From Novosphingobium sp. (GTDB lineage Bacteria > Pseudomonadota > Alphaproteobacteria > Sphingomonadales > Sphingomonadaceae), in NCBI RefSeq assembly GCF_027486195.1, contig NZ_JAIXPP010000018.1:1-34997 (forward strand): a DNA stretch of 34,997 bases. Direction: 5' to 3'. Below are positions 27,737 through 34,944 of this stretch, piece by piece. Each line of letters opens with the position of its first letter. The first letter of the stretch is position 1. Position numbers and translations under genes: made by a program. The notes below the pieces were generated by a model. That model made no database searches. It was given only the letters and a program-made list of their open reading frames with translations, and was not told the DNA's origin.

Positions 27737-29626
27737 ATGTGCGGCATTGCCGGGATCTTCCATACCGAGGGCCTGAAGCCCGTCGATCCCGACCGGGTCG
27801 CGCGGATGTGCGCGGTCGCGGCGCATCGCGGGCCGGACGGGCAAGGTGTCTGGACCGCGCCGGGGGTGGGGCTTGGGCACCTGCGCCTTGCCATCATCGA
27901 CCTTGCGGGATCGCCGCAACCGATGGCCTCGTCCGATGGTGCGGCCATGCTGGTGTTCAACGGCGAGATCTACAATTTCCGCGAGCTGCGCCGCGAATTG
28001 CAGGCCGAGGGCGCGACGTTCCGCACCGACGGTGACAGCGAGGTGATCCTCGCGGCCTGGCAGCGCTGGGGGGTGAACTGCCTGCCGCGCCTCCACGGCA
28101 TGTTCGCCTTTGCGCTCTATGACCTGCGGCAGCGCACGCTCTTGCTGGCGCGGGATCGGCTGGGCGTGAAGCCGCTCCATATGGCGACGCTGGCCGATGG
28201 CAGCGTGATCTTCGGGTCCGAGCTGAAGCAGCTCCTCGCGCACCCTTCGCTGCGGCGCGAGATCGATCCGCTGGCGGTGGAGGACTACCTCACCTGGGGT
28301 TTCGTGCCCGATACGCGCGCGATCCTGAAGGGCGTGGAAAAGCTACCGGCCGGGCACTACCGCCTGCTGCGCCACGATGCCCCCCCGCCGCCGCCGGTGC
28401 AGTGGTGGGACGTCTCGTTCGAACGCCGCGAGCGTGGGAGCGAGGCCGATCTCGGCGCACACCTGCTGCACCACCTGCGCGAGGCAGTGACTTCGCGCAT
28501 GGTCGCCGACGTGCCGCTGGGCGCTTTCCTTTCGGGCGGAGTGGACAGCTCCAGCGTCGTCGCGCTGATGGCCGAGGCGAGCCGCGAGCCGGTCAAGACC
28601 TGCACGATCGGTTTCGATGTGAAGGCGCTCGACGAGACCGAGTATGCGGGTCGCATAGCCGCGCAATATGGCACCGAACACCATCAGCGGATCGTCGGCG
28701 CGGAAGACTTCGCGCTGGTCGACACGCTCGCGGCGATGTTCGACGAACCGTTCGCCGATGCCTCTGCCTTGCCGACCTACCGCGTCTCGCAACTGGCGCG
28801 CGAACATGTGACCGTGGCGCTATCGGGCGACGGGGCGGACGAAGCCTTTGCCGGATATCGCCGCCAGACCTTCCAGCACCGCGAGGAGCAGGTGCGCGCC
28901 TTCCTGCCCGCTGCGGTGCGCCGTCCGCTGCTGGGCGGGCTCGGCGCAGCTTATCCGAAACTGGACTGGGCCCCGCGCCCGCTGCGCGCCAAGACCACGC
29001 TGCTCAGCCTCGCTGGGACCGGCGAGGAGGGCTATGCGCGCGCTCTGGCGGTGACCGGGCCGGAACTGCGCATGGGCCTCTATTCCGACGAATTCCGGCG
29101 CCTGCGCGGCGAATATCGCGCCGAGCAGCCATTCGTGGAGCTGATGCGCGGAGCGCCGGCGCGCAGCGGGCTGGACCGGGCGCAATATGCCGATCTCAAG
29201 TTCTACCTGCCCGGCGATATCCTGACCAAGGTCGACCGCACGAGCATGGCGGTGAGCCTTGAGGCGCGCGAGCCGCTGCTCGATCATCGCCTGATCGAAT
29301 TCGGCGCGCGCCTGCCCGAACGGGTGCGCGTGCGCGGGCGGACCGGCAAATGGCTGATGAAGGAGGCCATGCGGCGCTATCTTCCCGAGGATATCCTGTT
29401 CCGGCAGAAGATGGGCTTTGTCACCCCCATCGCCGCGTGGCTGCGCGGGCCGCTGGCAGGAGAGGCGCGGCAGGTGGTTTCTGGCGGCACTCTTGCCCGC
29501 ACGGGCTGGTTCGACACCGCCCGTCTGGCGGCTTTGGCCGAGGCGCATATCGCCGGGACGAGCGATCACAGCCGGTTGATCTGGCAATTGCTGATGCTGG
29601 ACCGAAGCTTGAAGATAATCCTTTAA
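27737..29626 (+). CDS. Asparagine-synthase-like amidotransferase, XrtA system-associated
   Basis: A 629-residue class II glutamine amidotransferase resembling AsnB. The N-terminal nucleophile is Cys2 (MCGIAGIF), followed by AAHRGPDGQG and LVFNGEIYNF, which bind glutamine. The synthetase domain has the PP-loop SGGVDSS (266-272) and ALSGDGADEAFAGYRRQ. Members of this subfamily in exosortase A loci are thought to amidate a sugar acid or peptide carboxylate of the polymer rather than make free asparagine; that is inference. The frame is open 29 codons upstream, but the ATG at 27737 is required because the nucleophile must be residue 2. It is the last gene of the export operon, starting ten bases after the exosortase stop. 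Confidence 0.94.
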   Translation: MCGIAGIFHTEGLKPVDPDRVARMCAVAAHRGPDGQGVWTAPGVGLGHLRLAIIDLAGSPQPMASSDGAAMLVFNGEIYNFRELRRELQAEGATFRTDGDSEVILAAWQRWGVNCLPRLHGMFAFALYDLRQRTLLLARDRLGVKPLHMATLADGSVIFGSELKQLLAHPSLRREIDPLAVEDYLTWGFVPDTRAILKGVEKLPAGHYRLLRHDAPPPPPVQWWDVSFERRERGSEADLGAHLLHHLREAVTSRMVADVPLGAFLSGGVDSSSVVALMAEASREPVKTCTIGFDVKALDETEYAGRIAAQYGTEHHQRIVGAEDFALVDTLAAMFDEPFADASALPTYRVSQLAREHVTVALSGDGADEAFAGYRRQTFQHREEQVRAFLPAAVRRPLLGGLGAAYPKLDWAPRPLRAKTTLLSLAGTGEEGYARALAVTGPELRMGLYSDEFRRLRGEYRAEQPFVELMRGAPARSGLDRAQYADLKFYLPGDILTKVDRTSMAVSLEAREPLLDHRLIEFGARLPERVRVRGRTGKWLMKEAMRRYLPEDILFRQKMGFVTPIAAWLRGPLAGEARQVVSGGTLARTGWFDTARLAALAEAHIAGTSDHSRLIWQLLMLDRSLKIIL

Positions 29627-29707
29627 AAACAGATTATTAAAGGCGTGCACGGCTGAATCCGTTTGTCGAATATTAAACCTATATAAACCATTTCGGACTA
29701 TGGCCGG
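29627..29707 (+). promoter_or_regulatory. AT-rich promoter region of the CHASE2-EAL gene
   Basis: This 81-base gap is much richer in A and T than its surroundings, with TTGTCG at 29663 and TATAAA at 29682. The 13-base spacing is short for a standard sigma-70 promoter, so exact elements are unclear. It suggests the EAL gene has its own promoter. Confidence 0.35.
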
Positions 29708-31996
29708 GTGTCACCAACCCTAATTGGGCGGTCCATGCGGCGGGTTTTGCGATCAACATTGGGTTTTTCCCTGCTGGCAGCGTTGCTCCTCGCAATGTTC
29801 GCCACGGGAGAGCCGTTGGCGCATTCCTACTGGAATGTGGTGTTCAAAAGCCTTCGGCGTGACGCTCCCACGAACACCGTGCTGCTGACTGTGGATGACC
29901 GCAGCGGGTGGACGACTGCCGAACAGGCCGATCTGCTGAACAAGCTCCGCCGGCAGATGCCGCGCCGGGTCTTCTTCGATGCGGCCATTCCGGCGGGAGA
30001 AGACAAGGCTGGCGACACCGCCTTGATGCAGGCACTGCAAAGCTACGATTCCGATATTGCCGTTGTCGCGCGCGCCGAGAAGATGGACGACTTCGACGAT
30101 CACGCCTTCACCTTGCCATCGGCACAGGTGGTGAGGAACACGAAGGTCGTGGCGTCCGCATGGCGCTCCAATTTCGTCTACTATGCGATTTCCGCACCCT
30201 ACACGGTCACGATCCATGGCCGAGAATATCAGACATTGGGTGCGGCGCTGGCCGGCGTGCAGAGCGGCTTCGAATCCGACTACTATCCAGATTTTTCAAT
30301 TGATCCCCAATCAATTCCCCGGGTCCGCTCGCAGGACATTCTGAGCGGGGCACCCCTGCCATCCGGCCTTGCCGGGCGTACGGTGATCGTGACCTCGCCG
30401 GAACGGGTTCCGTCGATCCGGTACTTCGGCCACCGGCTGGTTCCGGCCGTCGCGCTCGATATCGCTGGTGCGGCGGGGCTGTCCCTGCCGTTCTCGGTGT
30501 CATTCGGCCAGAAGTTCGGTTCGATCCCCATGCTGCTGTTGGCCGCGCTGCTGGTGGTGCAAGGCGCTCGGGCAAAGCGGCGCGCCAAGCTGGCATGGTA
30601 CGTGGCGACCGTTGCCACGATCATCGGCCTGCCTGCTCTTTTGCGCACACAGGGTATCGTATTTCCGCCGGACTGCGCGCTGATTTTCATCTCCGTCTAT
30701 GCCGCGCTGCGACTGTGGCAAAAGCGGGCACGGCGAATCCAGCTGACGAGCGCCGCCGGCCTGCCCAACCTCCTTGCATTCACCAACGGCACGATGCCGG
30801 TGGGGGCGGACATGGTCGTGGCAGTTGTCGCGCGGTACGAGGAAATGCTCGCCACCTTGCCGCATGAGCTGCACGGCGAATTTGCCCGCGCCATCGCAAG
30901 ACGCATAACCGCCGGTTCCGGAACGGACACGATCTACCATGGCGAAAGCGGCCAGTTTGCCTGGTCCGAAGAAGCGCGTCCGCTCGAAACGCAGCTCGAC
31001 CACCTCGAAGGGCTGCGCGCCCTGTTTGCCTCGCCGCTCCAGATCGGGGCGCATACGTTCGATACGAACATCCATTTCGGCCTCGATCGCAACGAGGGGC
31101 TCGATGTGCCGACCCGGCTCAATTCGGCTCTCGCCAGCGCCAACCAGGCCATGGCGAGCGGCCGATCGATCGAGATGTTCGAGGCCAGCCGCCTGGCGGA
31201 GGCGCCGTGGGAGCTTTCGCTGCACGCGCGGATCGAGGAGGGCCTGCGCAACGGCGAGATCTGGCTCGCATTCCAGCCGCAGTTCGACCTGACCAACAAT
31301 CGCATCTGCGGGGGCGAGGCGCTGATCCGCTGGAACCATCCTACACGTGGCGCAATCGCGCCCGATGCCTTCATTCTTCAGGCAGAACGCGCCGGCCGAA
31401 TCGATGCCCTGACCTACTGGGTGCTCGATCTGGCGATCACCGCGACTCTGGCGCTCAATACGCGGGGACCGCGGTTCCAGATGAGCATCAATCTTTCGGC
31501 GCAGATGGTCGACAAGCCTGATCTCGTCAGCAACTTTTCCGAGATCGTGCGCCGCCGGGGTATCGATCCTGCGCTGCTGACGGTCGAGATCACCGAGACT
31601 TCCAGTGTCCGGAACCGGCCCGCAGCCTGCCAGAATCTGGCACGTCTGCGTGAACTGGGCTTCCGCCTTTCCATTGACGATTTCGGGACAGGCGAGGCGA
31701 GCCTTGCCTATCTGGCCGACTTGCCGAGCGACGAACTCAAGATCGATCGGCGATTTGTCGCCCGGATGATCTCGAGCCCGCGCGACCGGATCATCGTCGC
31801 CAATACCATCAGTCTTGCTCATGCACTGGGCCAGAGGGTCGTCGCCGAGGGTATCGAAGACGCGCCGACGCTCCAACTCCTGCGCGACCTCGGGTGCGAC
31901 TGCGCGCAGGGTTATCACCTCGGCAAGCCGATCGCATTTGCCGAATTCGAGAAGGATTACGATGCCAGTCTGAGGCAAGGACGGCGATCCGTTTAG
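29708..31996 (+). CDS. CHASE2 sensor with degenerate GGDEF and EAL phosphodiesterase domain
   Basis: A 762-residue inner-membrane signalling protein. TM1 is at about residues 15-33, then a periplasmic CHASE2 sensor (about 38-262, with VLLTVDDRS and LAGRTVIVTS). Three further TM helices span about 270-337. A degenerate GGDEF domain follows (about 345-490) in which the signature reads HGESGQFAW (411-419). The EAL domain has all key residues: E537-A-L, Asn595 in SINLS, Glu627 in VEITE, Asp657-Asp658 in IDDFGTG, Lys678 and Glu714. It should be an active c-di-GMP phosphodiesterase without cyclase activity. The GTG at 29708 gives 762 residues; an ATG at 29735 is the alternative. Its place directly after the export operon suggests it tunes exopolysaccharide output. 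The ligand is unknown. Confidence 0.9.
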   Translation: MSPTLIGRSMRRVLRSTLGFSLLAALLLAMFATGEPLAHSYWNVVFKSLRRDAPTNTVLLTVDDRSGWTTAEQADLLNKLRRQMPRRVFFDAAIPAGEDKAGDTALMQALQSYDSDIAVVARAEKMDDFDDHAFTLPSAQVVRNTKVVASAWRSNFVYYAISAPYTVTIHGREYQTLGAALAGVQSGFESDYYPDFSIDPQSIPRVRSQDILSGAPLPSGLAGRTVIVTSPERVPSIRYFGHRLVPAVALDIAGAAGLSLPFSVSFGQKFGSIPMLLLAALLVVQGARAKRRAKLAWYVATVATIIGLPALLRTQGIVFPPDCALIFISVYAALRLWQKRARRIQLTSAAGLPNLLAFTNGTMPVGADMVVAVVARYEEMLATLPHELHGEFARAIARRITAGSGTDTIYHGESGQFAWSEEARPLETQLDHLEGLRALFASPLQIGAHTFDTNIHFGLDRNEGLDVPTRLNSALASANQAMASGRSIEMFEASRLAEAPWELSLHARIEEGLRNGEIWLAFQPQFDLTNNRICGGEALIRWNHPTRGAIAPDAFILQAERAGRIDALTYWVLDLAITATLALNTRGPRFQMSINLSAQMVDKPDLVSNFSEIVRRRGIDPALLTVEITETSSVRNRPAACQNLARLRELGFRLSIDDFGTGEASLAYLADLPSDELKIDRRFVARMISSPRDRIIVANTISLAHALGQRVVAEGIEDAPTLQLLRDLGCDCAQGYHLGKPIAFAEFEKDYDASLRQGRRSV

Positions 31997-31999
31997 ACG

Positions 32000-32026
32000 T
32001 TGTTAACCAAACCCATTAGTGATAAA
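32000..32026 (+). promoter_or_regulatory. Weak candidate promoter of the Trp-leader RNA
   Basis: TTGTTA at 32000-32005 and GATAAA at 32021-32026 resemble -35 and -10 boxes, with a 15-base spacer that is shorter than ideal. Transcription would start near 32033, about 24 bases before the leader ATG. A read-through transcript from the EAL gene is the alternative. Confidence 0.3.
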
Positions 32027-32056
32027 AGCGTGCAGTCCACTTTTCGGGAGGCACTC

Positions 32057-32083
32057 ATGCTTTGGCACTGGCTTTTTAAGTGA
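32057..32083 (+). CDS. Putative leader peptide MLWHWLFK
   Basis: The frame ATG-CTT-TGG-CAC-TGG-CTT-TTT-AAG-TGA encodes MLWHWLFK. A near-ideal ribosome site, CGGGAGG (32045-32051), lies five bases before the ATG. Two of the eight codons are for Trp, the rarest amino acid, which is the pattern expected of a peptide that senses charged tRNA-Trp. Two hairpins and a U-tract follow. Translation is not proven; such a short frame could occur by chance, but the ribosome site and following structure argue for it. No biosynthetic gene follows on this strand. Confidence 0.5.
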   Translation: MLWHWLFK

Positions 32084-32089
32084 TCGAGC

Positions 32090-32117
32090 CAAGATCACCG
32101 GTTTCCCGGTGGTCTTG
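32090..32117 (+). other. 12-bp hairpin after the leader stop codon
   Basis: Arms 32090-32101 and 32106-32117 pair over 12 positions (one U-G) with a TTTC loop. The left arm overlaps GATCAC (32093-32098), which can instead pair with GTGATC (32080-32085) across the leader stop codon. The two structures exclude each other. A ribosome stopped on the Trp codons or on the stop codon would favour different folds. Confidence 0.6.
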
Positions 32118-32141
32118 CATCGTGAATGGCGCGAATCGCTC

Positions 32142-32187
32142 AATATGAGCGCTCAAGGTGCAACTGCCTTGGGCGCTCATATTTTTT
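32142..32187 (+). terminator. Intrinsic terminator after the Trp leader
   Basis: A 17-bp stem (32142-32158 with 32167-32183, one U-G pair) with an eight-base loop ends in a run of six T (32182-32187). It is the strongest terminator in this part of the window. It ends either the leader RNA or the transcript of the EAL gene. Confidence 0.9.
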
Positions 32188-32249
32188 GTTCGGGTCACGC
32201 AGACTGACTTTCGAAGCGGAAGACGGTTAACGCAATCGCTTCGGATTTG

Positions 32250-32278
32250 GAGCAATTTGCTCTAGCTGCGTACGCAGC
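32250..32278. repeat. Two adjacent palindromes downstream of zapE
   Basis: GAGCAA-T-TTGCTC (32250-32262) is followed two bases later by the perfect 14-base palindrome GCTGCGTACGCAGC (32265-32278). They lie just after the zapE stop. No T-tract follows on either strand, so they may be a weak terminator or a protein-binding site. The function is unknown. Confidence 0.5.
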
Positions 32279-32287
32279 GGCGAAAGT

Positions 32288-33406
32288 TCAGGCTTCGCCG
32301 TGGCCCATTGCGAGATACTCGCGGCTCTGCATCTCGATCAGGCGGCTGACCGTACGCTCGAATTCGAATCGGCCGTCACCCGCAGGGTAGAGATCCGCTG
32401 GCTCTGCATCGGCGGTCGCGATCAGGTTAACCTTGTGCTCGTATAGCGCGTCGATCAGCGTGACGAAGCGCGCGGCCTCGTTGCGCTGATCTGGCCCGAG
32501 CTGCGGGATGCCGACCAGGATCACCGTGTGATAATTGCGCGCGATGGCAAGATAGTCCGCCGCGCCGCGTGCTTCGCCGCATAGGCGCTTGAAGCTGAAC
32601 ACGGCCACGCCTTTGAGGCTCTTCGGCACGTGCAGCACCCGCCCGCCGCCAAGATCGAGCGAACCGGTGGGTACATGCAGACTGTCCTCCGGAGGATAGT
32701 CCGTCATGCGGAAGAATGCCTCGCGCACCGCGGCCGTTGCCTCGGGGCCATTGGGCACGTGCCAGGTGCCGACACCCTGCATGCGGACCATGCGGTAGTC
32801 CGTGGGGCCGTTGAGCGCGATCACCTCGAGCCGGTTTTCAATCAGCGCGATGAAGGGGAGAAAGTGCTCGCGGTTGAGCCCGTCCTTGTAGAGCTCGCTC
32901 GGCGCGCGGTTCGATGTGGTGACGACGGTGACGCCGAGATCGGCAATCAGGGCGGTGAACAGGCGGCCCATGATCATCGCATCGGCGCTGTTGTTCACCA
33001 CCATCTCGTCAAATGCGAGGACGCGCGCTTCGGCCGCGATGGCAGCGGCGACCGGGGGAATCGGGTCGCCACGCTCCTTCTGGCGCTCGACGCGCAGGCG
33101 GGCATGAACGTCGAGCATGAATTCGTGGAAGTGCGCCCGGCGCTTGGGGCCTGCCTCCAGCGTATCGTGGAACAGGTCCATCAGCATCGACTTGCCGCGC
33201 CCGACTCCGCCCCACATGTAGAGGCCGCGCGGCGGGGCAGGGGGCTTGGCTCCCAGCAGGCGGCCGACGAGGCCGGGCTTTGGGCCGGGCCGCTCCAGCT
33301 CCTGCTGGAGCGAATCGAGCCGCGCGGTTGCCGCAGCCTGTTCGGGATCGGGTTTGAGTTCGCCAGCCGCGACAAGCGCGGCATAGCGCTGCAAAAGGCC
33401 GCTCAT
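32288..33406 (-). CDS. zapE: Cell division protein ZapE / AFG1-like ATPase
   Basis: A 372-residue AAA-type ATPase of the ZapE/AFG1 family, which in E. coli acts at the division ring during growth under stress. Walker A is GGVGRGKS (residues 66-73) after GLYMW. The Walker B-like motif is VLAFDEMVVNNSADAMIMGRLF, where E. coli-type proteins have CFDEFxVxD. The DEM form appears to be a variant of the alphaproteobacterial branch and still holds the catalytic Asp-Glu pair. TTSNRAPSELYKDGLNREHFLPFI is a clear sensor region, and LCGEARGAADYLAIA is family-specific. The ATG overlaps the thioesterase stop in ATGA, so the two are translated together. It is the last gene of an sdhB-thioesterase-zapE operon on the minus strand. 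The protein is intact and cytosolic. Confidence 0.93.
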   Translation of the reverse strand: MSGLLQRYAALVAAGELKPDPEQAAATARLDSLQQELERPGPKPGLVGRLLGAKPPAPPRGLYMWGGVGRGKSMLMDLFHDTLEAGPKRRAHFHEFMLDVHARLRVERQKERGDPIPPVAAAIAAEARVLAFDEMVVNNSADAMIMGRLFTALIADLGVTVVTTSNRAPSELYKDGLNREHFLPFIALIENRLEVIALNGPTDYRMVRMQGVGTWHVPNGPEATAAVREAFFRMTDYPPEDSLHVPTGSLDLGGGRVLHVPKSLKGVAVFSFKRLCGEARGAADYLAIARNYHTVILVGIPQLGPDQRNEAARFVTLIDALYEHKVNLIATADAEPADLYPAGDGRFEFERTVSRLIEMQSREYLAMGHGEA

Positions 33407-33888
33407 CGCGCCGAGGGCTTGCGCACGGTTCCATTGAAGGCGGCGACGAGATGGTCTTCCTGCACCACCGTGCCGCGCAGGAACAGGAGGCGGCGCGTTT
33501 CGCGCAGGACTTCGACCACGGCATCAAGCGGCTTGCCGACAATGCCGGCACCGATGAACTGGGTGGAAAGATCCAGCGTGACCGAACCTGCAGCATCGCC
33601 ATCGATCGCGTGGCGCATGCAGGCGAACAGTGAGACGTCGATCAGCGAAAGCGTGATGCCGCCGTGGACCGCATCGAGCAGGTTGCTGTGGCGGCGCTCC
33701 GGAAACATGCGCAGCCGCACCGCCGGGCCGCCACCGGGCAAGTCCTCGCGCCGCACCAGCAACCGGCCCATGACATAGGCATTGAACCGGTCCTGATCCT
33801 TCAGGTCCCAGGTATACCAGCCGGGATGGTCCGCAGCGGGGCCATAGGTGAAGGCAGCGTTGTCGACGGTCATATCGGTCGGGGACAT
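33403..33888 (-). CDS. Hotdog-fold thioesterase (PaaI/YbgC-like)
   Basis: A 161-residue hotdog-fold protein related to the PaaI thioesterase group. The core signature HSNLLDAVHGGITLSLIDVSLFACM places the conserved His-Gly-Gly and the acidic Asp on the central helix, and is followed by the strand VTLDLSTQFIGAG. These enzymes hydrolyse acyl-CoA thioesters and clear stalled intermediates; the substrate is not evident. Start is the ATG at 33888; an internal ATG at residue 6 is possible and neither has a strong ribosome site. It lies 24 bases after sdhB and overlaps zapE by four bases, so the three genes form one transcript. It may have a housekeeping role in acyl-CoA balance. Confidence 0.85.
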   Translation of the reverse strand: MSPTDMTVDNAAFTYGPAADHPGWYTWDLKDQDRFNAYVMGRLLVRREDLPGGGPAVRLRMFPERRHSNLLDAVHGGITLSLIDVSLFACMRHAIDGDAAGSVTLDLSTQFIGAGIVGKPLDAVVEVLRETRRLLFLRGTVVQEDHLVAAFNGTVRKPSAR

Positions 33889-33912
33889 GTCAGGCGCGGG
33901 GCCGGATGCAGG

Positions 33913-34695
33913 TCAGAGCGAGCGCTCGACCTGCATCTTCTTGATTTCCGCGATCGCGCGCGCAGGCGAGAGGCCCTTGGGGCAGACGTTGGCGCAGTTC
34001 ATGATCGTGTGGCAACGATAGAGGCGGAAGGGGTCTTCCAGCTCGTCAAGCCGTTCGCCGGTCATCTCGTCGCGGCTGTCGGCCAGCCAGCGGTAGGCCT
34101 GGAGCAGGATGGCCGGACCGAGGAACTTGTCGGAGTTCCACCAGTAGCTGGGGCACGAGGTGCTGCAGCAGGCACACAGGATGCATTCGTAGAGGCCATC
34201 GAGCTTTTCGCGCTGCTCGGGGCTCTGCAAGCGCTCCTTACCCGAAGGCGTGGGCGAGACAGTCTGCAGCCAAGGACGAATCGAGGCGTACTGCGCGTAG
34301 AAGTGGGTGAAATCGGGAACGAGATCCTTGATCACTTCCATGTGCGGCAGCGGGGTGATGCGAATCTCGCCCTTGAGGTCCGAAATCGCGGTGGTGCAGG
34401 CAAGGCCGTTGCGGCCGTTAAGGTTCATCGCGCACGAACCGCAGATGCCTTCGCGGCAGGAGCGGCGGAAGGTCAGCGTCGGGTCCTGTTCGCCCTTCAT
34501 CTTGATCAGCGCATCAAGCACCATCGGGCCGCACTGGTCGAGATCGATCTCGAAGGTATCGTAGCGCGGGTTCTCGCCGCTATCCGGATCGTAGCGATAG
34601 ACCTTGAACTTCTGGATCTTCCCTTGCGTGGCAGCCGGGAAGTGCCGCGACTTGCCATTGACCTTGGAATTCTTCGGAAGCGTGAAGGTCGCCAT
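33913..34695 (-). CDS. sdhB: Succinate dehydrogenase iron-sulfur subunit
   Basis: A 260-residue peripheral membrane subunit of complex II that passes electrons from the flavin of SdhA to ubiquinone. The [2Fe-2S] cluster is bound by Cys80, Cys85, Cys88 and Cys100 in CREGICGSC and its following loop. The second domain has [11 protein letters not shown] (Cys171, 174, 177, 181) and [14 protein letters not shown] (Cys228, 234, 238), which bind the [4Fe-4S] and [3Fe-4S] clusters. The frame is open 59 codons upstream, but the ATG at 34695 follows AAGGACGG and gives the normal N-terminus ([14 protein letters not shown]). Length is typical. The next gene upstream is not sdhA, and a terminator separates them, so sdhB probably has its own promoter in the ~200-base gap. 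Confidence 0.97.
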   Translation of the reverse strand: MATFTLPKNSKVNGKSRHFPAATQGKIQKFKVYRYDPDSGENPRYDTFEIDLDQCGPMVLDALIKMKGEQDPTLTFRRSCREGICGSCAMNLNGRNGLACTTAISDLKGEIRITPLPHMEVIKDLVPDFTHFYAQYASIRPWLQTVSPTPSGKERLQSPEQREKLDGLYECILCACCSTSCPSYWWNSDKFLGPAILLQAYRWLADSRDEMTGERLDELEDPFRLYRCHTIMNCANVCPKGLSPARAIAEIKKMQVERSL

Positions 34696-34891
34696 CGAGC
34701 CGTCCTTGTTGATCAGATACGTTGATCGGGTTCGAAAAAAGGATGAACAGTCCTTAGCGAAACCGTGGCCGTGGGCAAGGGGGCAGGGGGGCATTCGCAC
34801 CCTGTCCAAGGTGACAGGTAATCCCTTGTTCTGTGTCCGTGGATGACGGCACCGGCCCACAAGTGGCAACAAGCACTGGGCACAAACGAAA
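34696..34891 (-). promoter_or_regulatory. Upstream region of sdhB
   Basis: This ~200-base stretch between the upstream terminator and sdhB contains a six-bp hairpin (CCTGTC/GACAGG, 34801-34818) and a minor hairpin AAGGA/TCCTT with a T-run on the minus strand (34735-34755). No clear -35/-10 pair was found. The sdhB promoter must lie here, but I cannot place it. Confidence 0.4.
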
Positions 34892-34919
34892 GGGGCGGGG
34901 AACCGAAGTTCCCCGCCCC
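34880..34919 (-). terminator. Intrinsic terminator with a UUCG loop
   Basis: On the minus strand a perfect 12-bp stem, GGGGCGGGGAAC with its complement (34892-34919), closes a TTCG loop flanked by C and G, the very stable cUUCGg tetraloop. It is followed by TTTCGTTTG. It lies 25 bases after the stop of the right-edge gene and ends that transcript before sdhB. Confidence 0.92.
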
Positions 34920-34944
34920 CGAACGTTTCGCTTGCGCGAAGCTC

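Larger units (their letters stand above)
32033..32187 (+). ncRNA. Candidate orphan leader RNA / small RNA with Trp-rich leader peptide
   Basis: This plus-strand element has a Shine-Dalgarno (CGGGAGG), an 8-codon frame with two Trp codons, a 12-bp hairpin (32090-32117) and a 17-bp intrinsic terminator (32142-32187). This is the order of parts in an amino-acid attenuator. In both stems the single non-Watson-Crick pair is U-G when read on the plus strand but A-C on the minus strand, which favours plus-strand transcription. No plus-strand gene follows; the next gene, zapE, is on the minus strand. It may therefore be a free small RNA, comparable in concept to the trp leader RNA rnTrpL of Sinorhizobium, or a leftover attenuator. 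The 5' end is a guess. It could also simply be the 3' UTR of the EAL gene. Confidence 0.55.

Noticed and set aside
29620..29643. Hairpin CCTTTAA-N10-TTAAAGG at the amidotransferase stop
   Set aside because: It has only seven mostly A-T pairs and no T-tract, so it is not a convincing terminator.
34735..34755. Minus-strand AAGGA/TCCTT hairpin with T-run in the sdhB leader as an attenuator
   Set aside because: A five-bp stem with few G-C pairs is too weak, and no leader peptide or alternative fold was seen.
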